A DNA stretch of 64,000 nucleotides. It comes from Humulus lupulus (taxonomy: Eukaryota > Streptophyta > Magnoliopsida > Rosales > Cannabaceae). The translations under genes were made by a program, and so were the position numbers. Below, piece by piece: positions 21,248-32,916 of this stretch (positions are counted from its first letter, which is position 1; each line of letters starts with the position of its first letter). The notes beneath the pieces are model-generated. The model was given only the letters and a program-made list of their open reading frames with translations. It was not told the origin of the DNA and ran no database searches. The stretch spans positions 139,489,701-139,553,700 of the forward strand of contig NC_084795.1 in assembly GCF_963169125.1 (NCBI RefSeq), written 5' to 3'.

Positions 21248-23166
21248 TGTAGAGTCCAAGAACTTTACTTAGCTAAGATAGATAGTAGTATTATAGTATG
21301 TATAGTATTATCTTTGTTACTGTGGATTTTTGGTTCAGACCGGGAATTATTTGGACACTCATAGTAGTACTTATAGATTTTCTAAGTTTAACCTATATTT
21401 TAAGAATATTAAGTATAACCTAAGGTTTGATTATATGACTGATATTAAGGATAATATTTGTTATATTATAAGGTGTAGATATCAACCAATAGGATTTTAA
21501 GCACATGTTATGAATGGGTAATTAAGGATTAAGTATTTTTTAGGATTAAATTAAATAAGGGTAAAGTTTGAATGTTATAGGGTCAGTCAGCAGCTTTGAA
21601 TATGTTGAAGGCTTAGTCAAGGCTGTTTACTCCATTCAAACTTAGCTAAAAATGTGTAATTTCGTGTTTAAATATTCAGCGTGTGCCGATATATCGCAGC
21701 TATAGGGGGCGATATATCGCAGCACGTAGATACGGAAAACACGAGACGATGCACGGTCGCCTCGGGCATACTGGCCCAGGCGATATATCGCCTACAGGGG
21801 GCGATATATCGCCTCCTCCAGCATAAATTCAAACACTTTTGAATTCTTTTCCTTTCAGCCATTCAAACTCCTCCATAAGTCCAGCATCTTTTGAACGAGT
21901 CTTCAGCCTCTGCTGAACGATTATTCAAATGATTTTCACCTAAAAAGCCATTATTTTTATTCAAGTAAAATCAAGATGCTTTCATTCCCAAACTCTATAA
22001 ATAGGACCTAGTACCCAGCCATTATTCACCTTTTTGCTCTAAGTTCAGAAGCTGCTAGTGTTAAGTGAGTGTGAGAGTGTAAACACCTGGTTTGGGAAAA
22101 ATCATAAGCTTAAACATCATAAGCTTATCAAACACTTTGGGAAGTGAGGTTCTATAGCATTTCGGTTGAGGTGTAGATTGGTCTTTCAAGTCTTTGAGGT
22201 AACCAAGACTCTAGTTCCTTTCTGTATTATGTTATTTTTTTTCTCATAGTCTTCTACTCAATCTCTAACCTTAATCTTCATTTTGGTTAGGGAATCTAAG
22301 TTCTTGAGCACATAAGTTTCGGTAAGCATGTTTCTCAAATGGTTTAGTCTTTCCATCCCTTCCATTTCATCTCCTTTCTTCTTTAGACTCACTCTTTCTT
22401 ATGGTTTTAGGAGTGTTCCAAAAAGTCCCAACTCAGTCCACATATCCCGGTAACTTTGGTAAGGAAAATAGGCTAGAATCTATATGTTTATGTTTATGTT
22501 TATGTTATCTTATGTGTTATGTTATGATATGTTATGAATATGTTATGAATGTGTATGTTTGTAGGCTTGGGCTTATGCCCTATTTGACTAACAAGACCCC
22601 AAAAAGATTGTGGGCATATGCCTATTTAGCTGGTAGGACCCCACCAATCTCATGGGCATAAGCTTGTTTAGTCTATGGGACCCCAAGTAATAATGGCCAT
22701 TATAATAAGTGTATTATGTGTTATGATATGTCTTTACGTTTATTATGAAGTTTATGTTTATGACTATGTGTTAGATTTTCCTTGCGGGGCATTAGGCTCA
22801 TTCCTTTCTGTTTTATGTGCAGGAAAATAAGCTTTAGAGGCGGTAAGATTCGTTACGCTTAGAGGATGTGTATCGATGGTGAATGGAGTCAAGGGGTCGA
22901 GCGTTATTCGATTCGAGGATGTAGTCTTGTTTATGTTTTTATGGTTTTAGATGTATTTTCCGCATTTTCTATGTAACTCTTTTTACTTTAAGTTATTTTT
23001 GTTTTAAAGACAATGGGTACCCATATCCTACTTATTTTTATGAAAGTAACCTTTGTTTCTACAAGTTTATAATAAATTATGGTATTTTCGCAAATGTATG
23101 TTTTAGTAAGAATTTGTATGTATAGTTCGATAATGGTCCAAGAGTCTAGATTAGTGGGTCATTACA
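21248..23166 (+). mobile_element. 5' LTR of the Tekay-like element
   Basis: It runs TGTAGAG...CATTACA with a TATA box at 21996-22003 (tataaata). It holds four copies of the palindrome core cgatatatcgc at 21688-21812. A polymorphic tatgtt repeat near 22484-22505 explains most of the length difference from the 3' LTR. Confidence 0.95.
21996..22003 (+). promoter_or_regulatory. LTR TATA box
   Basis: tataaata lies 748 bp into the LTR. The same offset in the 3' LTR gives 29358-29365. Transcription is expected to begin about 30 bp downstream. Confidence 0.7.
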
Positions 23167-23168
23167 GT

Positions 23169-23180
23169 TGGTATCAGAGC
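23169..23180 (+). other. Primer-binding site (initiator tRNA-Met type)
   Basis: tggtatcagagc lies two bases after the 5' LTR. This is the standard plant PBS complementary to the 3' end of initiator methionine tRNA. Confidence 0.9.
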
Positions 23181-23319
23181 AACGGTTCCTTCGCATGAAG
23201 TTCTCCTCGATACACACGCTCAAAGCTCCGAATCGGACCGCCAAGTAAGTGTTTAAGTTACTAGTTATGTTACTTATGTGTATAGCTAACACCTTTAGTG
23301 TTTATGTTTTCAGTTAAGA

Positions 23320-23787
23320 ATGAACGGAGCTTTAAGCAATGAGGATATCCGAGCCATTAAGGCTTTAAAAAGAATAAGGGAGCCAAGGAACACCGTAGGA
23401 GCACTAGAAAAGATCACTCGAAGATTGATCTTGTTCCACAAAGAGATAGGTCACCTTCAAGAGTCTAAGCAAATCATGATGAGAGCTGCAGAACAATATG
23501 TCCTAGTAATTAGGCTTTTAAAAGATTTTCCTTCAGCAATTTTAACTTTAGAAGAAATATGGGAGAATATAAATAATGATGATGACTTACAAGCAGCCCT
23601 AAGATATTATTCTCTCATACTTAAGTTCACCTATGATTTAGAGTTTCAATTCACTAATGAGCAACAACATAGGATCTTCTTGAATCTTCCCCGAGGAAAT
23701 TTTGAGGCTCAAGACAATGATGATTATAAGGAGATGGATGATGATATGCTAGATGAAGGATCGGATGTAGAAGATCCCAATTTTTAG
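23320..23787 (+). CDS. 155-aa ORF of unknown function ahead of gag
   Basis: An uninterrupted frame begins MNGALSNEDIRAIKALKRI 140 bp after the PBS and ends VEDPNF. It is mostly predicted helix. The first 110 residues are basic and leucine/isoleucine-rich; residues 128-155 are strongly acidic (DNDDYKEMDDDMLDEG). I recognise no domain; the centre (RAAEQYVLVIRLLKDFPSA...LQAALRYYSLILK) looks loosely like helical-repeat sequence. It occupies the place of a leader in a typical Tekay element and is followed by about 0.5 kb of non-coding DNA before gag. It is the longest intact frame of this element outside pol, although gag and pol are broken. Its function is unknown. Confidence 0.6.
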   Translation: MNGALSNEDIRAIKALKRIREPRNTVGALEKITRRLILFHKEIGHLQESKQIMMRAAEQYVLVIRLLKDFPSAILTLEEIWENINNDDDLQAALRYYSLILKFTYDLEFQFTNEQQHRIFLNLPRGNFEAQDNDDYKEMDDDMLDEGSDVEDPNF

Positions 23788-24318
23788 AATAATAGTTTTC
23801 ATTATTTGTTTTATTTCTTTCTTTATTTATGATTGTAATAAGTGAAAATTATTTTTTCCAAATTAATTTCATGTTATTTTATCATCATGTATGAGTTTAA
23901 TTTTATTTTCGCAATCATAATAAGTAATAAACAAAATGAATAATGACTAAGTTCAGTGAGGGTGGATACAAATCAATGAACCAAGTTTCCTTATTGAGAG
24001 TTAGGGGGGCCTTAGTAGTGGGAACGATTTTACTGATCCCAGCCCTCCCTCAATATGGTTAACTTTGGAACAAAGATAAGTTTCGAGCCTGAGAATTAAG
24101 TCATATAGGATGAGTAGAAACACACTTAGAAAATAAAGCTGACTTGTTTTTCTAAGTATAGAAACCCACTCTAATGATAAATAAAGACCTATATAATTTT
24201 TTCATAAGAAGTCATAATAAATAGGTCTGAGATATGTTTGTTTTAGAATAAGTTTTTGCCTTAGAGCCTATTAGGGTAAGTTCTAACAAGTTCTCGACTG
24301 TTAGAACTTTTGGTGAAG

Positions 24319-25147
24319 ATGTCGCTCCGAAGATCTGCACGCACCAACGGAAACGTCTCCAACGTTGTTCCAACGACCAATGATGCCCTCCAGTTCGCAG
24401 AAGGGGAGTGCGTGCTACTACTAGCCGCAACGCGCCGACACCGCCAGCTGACAATCGCTAGACGGCGACAACAAGTCGAGGAACTCTTGCAGCAACAACG
24501 TCAACATGCGCAGACTCAGCCTCAGCCTCCGCCGCAACCGCAGCCGCAGCTACAACAAATGGCCCTAGCACCCCAACAAGTTGGTCCATATGGGGGATGG
24601 CCAGTGACGAACTACGCGCCACATCCAGTACCGAATATGGAGTCAGTGTATGAAAGATTCCGCAAACAGCACGCTCCAAACTTCGAAGGGACTATAGACC
24701 CCTTTGAGGCAGAAGAGTGGCTAAGGAATGTGGAGCCAATTCTTACGCACATGAATCTCAGTAATGCAGACCGCATATCCTGCGTCTCGTCATTACTCAA
24801 GAAGGATGCCAAAATATGGTGGGACTTTGTTCACCAGACTAACGATGTCACCACCATGATATGGACAAGATTTGTGGAGCCGTTCCACAAGAAGTATTAC
24901 ACCTCGGCAGTCATCGCTAATGGTAGAAGAATATGATCGTCAGTTCAACAGATTATTCAAGTTTGCACCAGAGTTGGTCCCAACCGACTTTACGAGGTTG
25001 ACCAAGTTCGTCAGAGGACTTAGACCAAAGATGGAATTAGGGGTTAAGCTAGCAGACCTGGGAACTACAACCTATGTCAATATTCTAGAAACGACAATAG
25101 AAGTAGAAAGGATTCAGATGAATGTTAGCGAGGAAAAGAGAGATTAA
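24319..25147 (+). pseudogene. gag of the Tekay-like element, frameshifted
   Basis: Start ATG at 24319 (MSLRRSARTNG). A Gln/Pro-rich stretch (residues about 60-85) is followed by the Retrotrans_gag region (RFRKQHAPNFEGTIDPFEAEEWL, then KIWWDFVHQTND). At about 24921 a deletion joins TSAVIA to VEEYDRQFNRLFKFAPELVP in another frame, after which the matrix/capsid-like sequence continues to a stop at 25147. The CCHC zinc knuckle expected after this point is missing. Gag would package element RNA in virus-like particles; this copy cannot make a full-length product. Confidence 0.9.
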
Positions 25148-25149
25148 AC

Positions 25150-28100
25150 GATTGTTCCAGACCAAAGTCTTTGTCTTGACCCAAGGAGGAACCCATGCTA
25201 GTAACAAGCATTTACAGGTCAGATCCTATCCTCGATAGTATATGTTCTAGTATCGCTTGATTGGTAGCAGTATACTCGTATATCTCGTTAGGAATGATAG
25301 AAAAACTAGACAAACCTAGTGAAAGATTTAGAACTAGGTTTGTAACCGAGTTGCCTTCGGGCAAAGTAGTTCTATCATCACGAATAGTACGAGGCGTACC
25401 GATCAAGATTGAGGACATAGAACTAGAAGGAGACCTGATAGAGCTAGTAATCAAGGACTTCGACGTAATACTAGACATGGATCGGCTAGCATGGCATGGC
25501 GCAACGATCGACAGCAAACGCAAGAAGGTGATGTTCGAGACTCCTGACGACCAGAAACTGTGCTTCATGGGACAAGCTTCAGGACTACGCACACCGTTAG
25601 TGTCATCTGTCAAAGCTCAGAGAATGATGGAGAAAGGATGCCAAGCATTCTTAGCCAGCATCACGAATATGGAGAAGGAGACATCACTTAAAGTTGGAGA
25701 TGTTCGAGTTATACAAGAATTTCCAGAGGTATTTCCCAATGACTTGCCAGGATTGCCGCCAAATCGAGAAATAGACTTCACAATAGAATTAGTACCGGGC
25801 ACCGAGCCTATCTCTAAGGCACCATACCGGATGGCATCTACGAAACTCAAGGAGTTAAAGCTACAAGAACTCCTAGACTTAGGCCAAGCCATTCACCATG
25901 GGGAGCTCCGGTACTATTCGTGAAGAAGAAGGATGGAAGTATGCGGATGTGCATAGACTACCGTGAGCTGAACAAAGTAACAATTAAGAACAAGTACCCG
26001 CTACCTCGGATTGACGATTTATTTGATCAACTCCGAGGCGCGACTGTATTTTCTAAGATCGATTTACGGTCCGGGTATCATCAGCTCAAGGTAAAGGGAG
26101 AAGATATTCCTAAGACAGCCTTTAGGACTCGTTAGGGACACTACGAGTTCTTGGTTATGTCTTTTGGTCTTACTAACGCGCCAGCCGCGTTTATGGATTT
26201 AATGAATAGGGTCTTCAAAGACTACTTGGATAAATTCGTCGTTGTGTTCATCGATGACATTTTGATTTACTCCAAGGATGAAGTGGAGCACGAGGAACAC
26301 TTGAGGATGATTTTGACGCGATTGAAGGAGCACCAACTCTACGCGAAGTTCAAGAAATGCGAGTTTTGGCTTTCACAAGTGGCGTTCCTCGGGCACATCA
26401 TATCGAAAGACGGAGTTGCAGTAGATCCATCGAAGGTAGAGGCCGTGAAGGATTGGCCTATACCAAAGAACGCGTCAGAAGTAAGAAGCTTCTTAGGGCT
26501 AGCAGGTTACTATAGAAAGTTTGTAGAGGGCTTTTCTAAGATAGCCACTCCACTCACCAACCTGACCCGGAAGCAACAAAAGTTTAACTGGAATGATAAG
26601 TGTGAGGAAAGCTTCCAGTTACTTAAGGATAAGCTTTGCTCAATACCAGTACTTAGTGTCCCAACACCCAACGATAAGTTCGTTGTCTACTGCGATGCAT
26701 CAAAGCTAGGATTGGGATGCGTGTTGATGCAAAACGACAAGGTGATAGCCTACGCCTCACATCAGTTAAAGGAGTATGAACAACGCTATCCAACTCACGA
26801 TATGGAGTTGGCAGCGGTGGTCTTTGCGTTAAAAATCTGGCGCCATTATCTTTACGGAGAACGGTGCGAGATTTACACGGACCACAAAAGTTTAAAATGC
26901 TTCTTTACGCAGAAGGAGCTCAACATGAGGCAGCGCAGGTGGTTAGAGTTAGTAAAGGATTACGACTGCGAAATCCTATACCACCCGGGAAAGGCAAATG
27001 TAGTTGCCGATGCACTCATCCGGAAAAGCTATGGGAACTTAGTAGCCTTATCTAGAATAGAAAAGTCGCTACAGCGGGAGCTGATCAGTGCCGGAATCGA
27101 AGTGGTTGTAGGCAAGCTGGCTAACTTGTCTATCCAATCAAATCTGCTAGAAGACATACGGAATGGTCAGAGACATGATGACTCGCTAGCAGCACACACG
27201 GATGCAGTCAGAGAAGGCAAGACTACAGATTTCTCAATATCCAGTCAAGGTTTATTGAGATATAAGGATCGAGTATGCGTGCCAGACGATCAGAGTATTA
27301 AGAAGACGATCCTAGAAGAAGCGCACAGCACCCCATACTCGTTTCATCCAGGGTCTACCAAGATGACTCATGACATCAAGGCAGTCTATTGGTGGCCAGG
27401 GATGAAGAAGGACATAGCAGAGTATGTATCTAAGTGTCTGGTATGCCAGCAAGTGAAGGCGGAGCATCAGCGGCCTGCAGGATTATTGCAACCGCTTAGC
27501 ATACCGGAATGGAAGTGGGACGATATAGCCATGGACTTCGTAACGGATCTGCCAAAGACGAATAAGCAGCATGATTCCGCTTGGATAGTCATAGATAGAC
27601 TAACCAAGTCGGCTCATTTTCTGCTTGTTAAGACTTCATATACGGCAGACCAACATGCAGACATCTACATCCAGGAGATTGTACGATTGCATGGAATCCC
27701 CAAGACGATAGTGTCAGATAGAGGATCAATATTTACGTCAAGATTTTGGAGAAGCTTACAGCAAGCTATGGGTACTAAGTTAAGCCTTAGTACAGCTTTC
27801 CATCCTAAGACAGATGGGCAGTCTGAGCGTACGATTCAGATCTTAGAGGATATGCTACGCGCATGTGTACTTGATTTCGGAGGATCATGGAACAAGTACT
27901 TACCACTGATCGAGTTCTCGTACAACAATAGCTACCAGTCGACGATCGGAATGGCACCTTATGAGTTGCTATATGGAAGAAGGTATCGATCACCGTTGCA
28001 CTGGGACGAGGTAGGAGAAAGGCAGCTTCTAGGGCCCGAAGCTGTTAGACAAGCACAAGAAGCAGTAACGCTTATTAGACAGCGTATGCTTGCTGCTCAA

Positions 28101-28573
28101 AGCCGTCAGAAAAGCTATGCGGATACCAAGCGACGCGATGTGAAGTTCCAAGTTGGAGATCAAGTCTTCCTGAAGATATCTCCTATGAAGGGTGTCAAGC
28201 GGTTCGGGAAGAAAGGCAAGCTCAGTCCCCGATTCATAGGTCCTTTTGAGATATTGGACAAAGTTGGACCAGTTGCGTATAGACTAGCCCTACCGCCAGC
28301 ACTAGCCGATAGTCACAACGTCTTCCACATCTCGATGTTACGCAAGTATGTGTCAGACCCATCTCACGTCCTCAAGTACGATACCATAGCGCTCCAGAAA
28401 GACTTAAGTTATGAGGAACGACCGATTAGCATCCAGATAGAGGGATGAAGCAGTTACGGTCCAAGAGCTTTCCTATAGTCAAAGTCCTATGGAGCAATAG
28501 TTCTGAACGCGAGGTAACATGGGAGTTGGAGGAGGACATACAGAGCCGGTATCCGGAGTTATTTGGTAAGTAA
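25150..28573 (+). pseudogene. pol of the Tekay-like element (PR, RT, RNase H, IN, chromodomain)
   Basis: Protease: the active-site DSG region near 25255 is disrupted, but the downstream ILDMDRLAWHGATID part survives. RT: a frameshift near 25885 and a TAG at 26133 (family Tyr codon) break the start; the catalytic FIDD is present (residues 33-36 of the frame starting at 26151). RNase H: VVYCDAS, DMELAAV and YTDHKS are intact. Integrase: zinc-binding HxxxxxxxH and CxxC (27323-27450), then D, D, E at about residues 461, 523 and 559 of that frame. The C-terminal [11 protein letters not shown] and [13 protein letters not shown] are intact; a frameshift near 28435 separates the chromodomain-like tail ending at 28573. 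Order PR-RT-RH-IN is Ty3/gypsy; the tail indicates a chromovirus. Confidence 0.95.
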
Positions 28574-28595
28574 ATTTCGAGGATGAAATTCTTAT

Positions 28596-28609
28596 TAGTA
28601 GGGGAGAAT
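28596..28609 (+). other. Polypurine tract
   Basis: tagtaggggagaat precedes the 3' LTR start (28610), preceded by the family motif tttcgaggatgaaatt. Confidence 0.8.
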
Positions 28610-30522
28610 TGTAGAGTCCAAGAACTTTACTTAGCTAAGATAGATAGTAGTATTATAGTATGTATAGTATTATCTTTGTTACTGTGGATTTTTGGTTCAG
28701 ACCGGGAATTATTTGGACACTCATAGTAGTACTTATAGATTTTCTAAGTTTAACCTATATTTTAAGAATATTAAGTATAACCTAAGGTTTGATTATATGA
28801 CTGATATTAAGGATAATATTTGTTATATTATAAGGTGTAGATATCAACCAATAGGATTTTAAGCACATGTTATGAATGGGTAATTAAGGATTAAGTATTT
28901 TTTAGGATTAAATTAAATAAGGGTAAAGTTTGAATGTTATAAGGTCAGTCAGCAGCTTTGAATATGTTGAAGGCTTAGTCAAGGCTGTTTACTCCATTCA
29001 AACTTAGCTAAAAATGTGTAATTTCGTGTTTAAATATTCAGCGTGTGCCGATATATCGCAGCTATAGGGGGCGATATATCGCAGCACGTAGATACGGAAA
29101 ACACGAGACGATGCACGGTCGCCTCGGGCATACTGGCCCAGGCGATATATCGCCTACAGGGGGCGATATATCGCCTCCTCCAGCATAAATTCAAACACTT
29201 TTGAATTCTTTTCCTTTCAGCCATTCAAACTCCTCCATAAGTCCAGCATCTTTTGAACGAGTCTTCAGCCTCTGCTGAACGATTATTCAAATGATTTTCA
29301 CCTAAAAAGCCATTATTTTTATTCAAGTAAAATCAAGATGCTTTCATTCCCAAACTCTATAAATAGGACCTAGTACCCAGCCATTATTCACCTTTTTGCT
29401 CTAAGTTCAGAAGCTGCTAGTGTTAAGTGAGTGTGAGAGTGTAAACACCTGGTTTGGGAAAAATCATAAGCTTAAACATCATAAGCTTATCAAACACTTT
29501 GGGAAGTGAGGTTCTATAGCATTTCGGTTGAGTCGTAGATTGGTCTTTCAAGTCTTTGAGGTAACCAAGACTCTAGTTCCTTTCTGTATTATGTTATTTT
29601 TTTTCTCATAGTCTTCTACTCAATCTCTAACCTTAATCTTCATTTTGGTTAGGGAATCTAAGTTCTTGAGCACATAAGTTTCGGTAAGCATGTTTCTCAA
29701 ATGGTTTAGTCTTTCCATCCCTTCCATTTCATCTCCTTTCTTCTTTAGACTCACTCTTTCTTATGGTTTTAGGAGTGTTCCAAAAAGTCCCAACTCAGTC
29801 CACATATCCCGGTAACTTTGGTAAGGAAAATAGGCTAGAATCTATATGTTTATGTTTATGTTATCTTATGTGTTATGTTATGATATGTTATGAATATGTT
29901 ATGAATGTGTATGTTTGTAGGCTTGGGCTTATGCCCTATTTGACTAACAAGACCCCAAAAAGATTGTGGGCATATGCCTATTTAGCTGGTAGGACCCCAC
30001 CAATCTCATGGGCATAAGCTTGTTTAGTCTATGGGACCCCAAGTAATAATGGCCATTATAATAAGTGTATTATGTGTTATGATATGTCTTTACGTTTATT
30101 ATGAAGTTTATGTTTATGACTATGTGTTAGATTTTCCTTGTTGGGCATTAGGCTCATTCCTTTCTGTTTTATGTGCAGGAAAATAAGCTTTAGAGGCGGT
30201 AAGATTCGTTACGCTTAGAGGATGTGTATCGATGGTGAATGGAGTCAAGGGGCCGAGCGTTATTCGATTCGAGGATGTAGTCTTGTTTATGTTTATATGG
30301 TTTTAGATGTATTTTCCGCATTTTCTATGTAACTCTTTTTACTTTAAGTTATTTTTTTTTTAAAGACAATGGGTACCCATATCCTACTTATTTTTATGAA
30401 AGTAACCTTTGTTTCTACAAGTTTATAATAAATTATGGTATTTTCGCAAATGTATGTTTTAGTAAGAATTTGTATGTATAGTTCGATAATGGTCCAAGAG
30501 TCTAGATTAGTGGGTCATTACA
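28610..30522 (+). mobile_element. 3' LTR of the Tekay-like element
   Basis: Nearly identical to 21248-23166. Differences seen are single bases or dinucleotides near 28941, 29532, 30141, 30252, 30294 and 30354, plus one 6-bp unit near 29845. It ends gggtcattaca and is followed by the duplication tttca. Confidence 0.95.
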
Positions 30523-30527
30523 TTTCA

Positions 30528-30635
30528 CCTCCAAAAATAAAATTTTGGTACTTAAAGTGTAAAAAAAGTGAAAGTTTTACTACTGTAGTGTCAAATATTC
30601 CAAATGAGAAACATGTTTTGTAAATGATAATTGTA
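30528..30635. other. Right arm of the interrupted small inverted-repeat element
   Basis: ctccaaaaataaaattttggtacttaaag is the inverted, diverged counterpart of 21100-21165. No coding. Boundary to the foldback repeat near 30636 is approximate. Confidence 0.35.
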
Positions 30636-31997
30636 GTTGGGAAATTTCATGTTATATGCATGACAACTTGGTGGAATTTTTTAATATGCCAACATATGTT
30701 ACTATCCCAAATATATGACAATTTAAATTTTTTGGACAAAAATACCCCTAACATTCAAACATCTATTCTCTCTCTAACTTCTCTCATTCTCACACTCTCT
30801 CTCTCTCATTCTAATATTGTAAATCTTGAAAAAAAATACCAAAATTTTAAAAAAATCATCTGAAATGAACATTTGAGTGTAAAAAATATGAACCTCTAAA
30901 GTTTTCTTCAATTTTCAATGCAGAGCATCAAAATTGCATCGAAAAAATATCGTTTTGGCCAAAAATCAAATTTTCGTGATTGCATCACAAAAGCATCGTT
31001 TTGGCCCAAAAAAAGTTTTCATAATTGCATTGCAAAAGGATCGGAATACCATCGATTTTGCTTCGAAAAAACATCGATTTGGCATCGAAAAAGCATTGAT
31101 TTTGCATCGAAAAAGCATCGTTTTGCCCAAAAATCAAGTTTCATGATTGCATCGCAAGAGCATCGAAATTGCATCAATTTTTCATCGAAAAAACATTGTT
31201 TTGGCCAAAAATCAACTTTCATGATTGCATCGCAAGAGCATCGAAATTGCATGGATTTTGCATTAAAAAAAAACATCGTTTTGGCAAAAAAAAACACAAA
31301 TTTTCATGATTGCATCACAAAAGCATTGAAATACCATCGATTTTGCATCGAAAAATCATCGTTTTGGCCAAAAATCAAGTTTTATTATTACATTGCAAGA
31401 GCATCGAAGCACCATCGATTTTGCATCGAAAAAGTATCGTTTTGGCAAAAAAAAAAATCAAGTTTTCATGATTGCATCCCAAGAGCATCGAAACACCATT
31501 GATGCAAAATCAATGGTGTTTCGATGCTCTTGCGATGCAATCATGAAAACTTGATTTTTTTTTTACCAAAACGATGATTTTTCGATGCAAATTCGATGAT
31601 GTTTCGATGCTTTTGCGATACAATCATGAAAATTTATTTTTTGACCAAAACAATGCTTTGTCGATGCCAAATCGATGCTTTTTCGATGCAAAATTGATGG
31701 TATTTCGATGCTTTTGCGATGCAATTTTGATGCCCTGTACTGAAAACTTTAGAAGTTTATATTTTTTTTTTACTTAAATGTCTGTTTTAGATAACTTTTT
31801 TTTAAAATTTTGGTATTTTTTTTTTAGATCTACAATATTAGAATGAGAGGGAATGAGAGAAAGAGTGAAAGAATGATTGACGTTATGGAGAGAAAGAGAG
31901 TTCTTACCGATTGAGAAAATAAATATTTGAATGTTAAAGATATTTTTATCTAAAAAAAATTAAAATTGTCATCCAACATAACATGAAATTTACCTTG
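30636..31997. mobile_element. Large foldback (inverted-repeat) element with internal ~80-bp tandem units
   Basis: The outer left arm (gaaatttcatgttat, ctctctcattctaatattgta, taccaaaattttaaaa) is repeated in inverted order on the right (tacaatattagaatgagag, ttttaaaattttggta, aacatgaaattta). Between them the left side carries about six to seven tandem units of roughly 80 bp with words cgttttggccaaaaatcaa, tgattgcatcgcaagagcatcg and gattttgcatcgaaaaa; the right side carries fewer, inverted. The axis is at about 31507, where a near-perfect 46-bp stem has the loop tgcaaaa. There is no transposase. ORFs here are products of the repeats. It resembles foldback-type or MULE-derived non-autonomous elements. 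Confidence 0.8.
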
Positions 31998-32916
31998 TAG
32001 TTTGTATGTTTTCATTGCTTTAGAGGTATATATATTGCAAGTGGATGTGAACTAAGTCTAATAGGTTGACCCTTAAAACGCAAACTCAATAGACCAAGAC
32101 GTGCCCCTCATTGATGGTTCAACCAATCAACCACAATGATGTCTCAGCAAAGAGGAGCCATAACCCATAAATACAGGGCGTAGAATAGTATGCCACAAAA
32201 TTAAAAACAATAAACAAAAATTAAAACAAAGTATGTGACATGACTTGGGAGTGGGTCTCAACTCATCAAAGTCTCCACTTGTCAATCTCTCTTTGACAGC
32301 TTGGCACAATTGTTTTGAGTATCACAACCAAGACCATACGACAACCCCTCCGGTTCGAGCCCAGGTCCCACCCAAGCCAGCCACCGAGCCCCTCCAAAAG
32401 GGAACATTTCAAACATGTCCAATTCACAATCCAGTTCTAATATTCCCTCTACCAGACAAGATCTTGCACACCTTCAGTCCCAATCAGACCAAATCCTTTC
32501 CACTTCACATCAGGCTCTTCCTCTTCACTTCTTTTTTCTTCTTCTTTATTATTACATTCATACTCTCCAACAACCATCTCAACAAAAAATTAACTGACCA
32601 CCCCACAGTAATAATAATTTTCATTTAATAATTTAGGGTTCCCAACCCCATAATCAACAAGCATAATAATGTAATTGGTTAGTTAATGTTAGTAAGTGTA
32701 CGAAACCACCGTCATATCAACAAACGATATAAATAAACGCCAAATGAAAAAGAACGGTAGTGCAACAAAAAACCGTTAAGGCCTAATGGGTAAGTGCAGT
32801 TTAACCCATAAGAAAATTTTTAAATTAAAAATTATAATTAAAAAAAAAAGTAATTTGCAGAGATTGCAGGGCATTTCAATTTTTCTTTTCTTTTTCGTAT
32901 TGATGATTTGGCAGAT
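31998..32916. other. Region 3' of the response regulator gene
   Basis: Intergenic DNA with no convincing gene. The right part is probably the 3' UTR of the minus-strand regulator. A 127-codon open stretch on the plus strand (32245-32628) has low-complexity Phe-rich content and no domain, and I do not accept it as a gene. Confidence 0.5.

Larger units (their letters stand above)
21248..30522 (+). mobile_element. Complete Tekay-like Ty3 chromovirus, defective genes
   Basis: This 9275-bp element has two LTRs (1919 and 1913 bp), a primer-binding site, an extra ORF, gag, pol with chromodomain-like tail and a polypurine tract, all in the expected order. A perfect 5-bp duplication tttca (21243-21247 and 30523-30527) surrounds it. 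By eye the LTRs differ by about eight substitutions and one 6-bp repeat-length change, about 0.4 %, which marks a recent insertion. Gag and pol nevertheless carry frameshifts, a stop and deletions. The copy was probably moved in trans or mutated just before insertion. Confidence 0.95.

Noticed and set aside
21668..22661. ORFs duplicated at 29030-30017
   Set aside because: They fall within the two LTRs and are duplicated only because LTRs are repeated; no coding signature.
30945..31500. Regularly spaced direct repeats resembling a CRISPR array
   Set aside because: Units are imperfect, about 80 bp, without unique spacers, and form one arm of an inverted-repeat plant element; CRISPR is not expected in a plant nucleus.
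32245..32628. 127-codon plus-strand ORF
   Set aside because: Low-complexity, no domain, no splice or promoter support; lies in the 3' region of the regulator.
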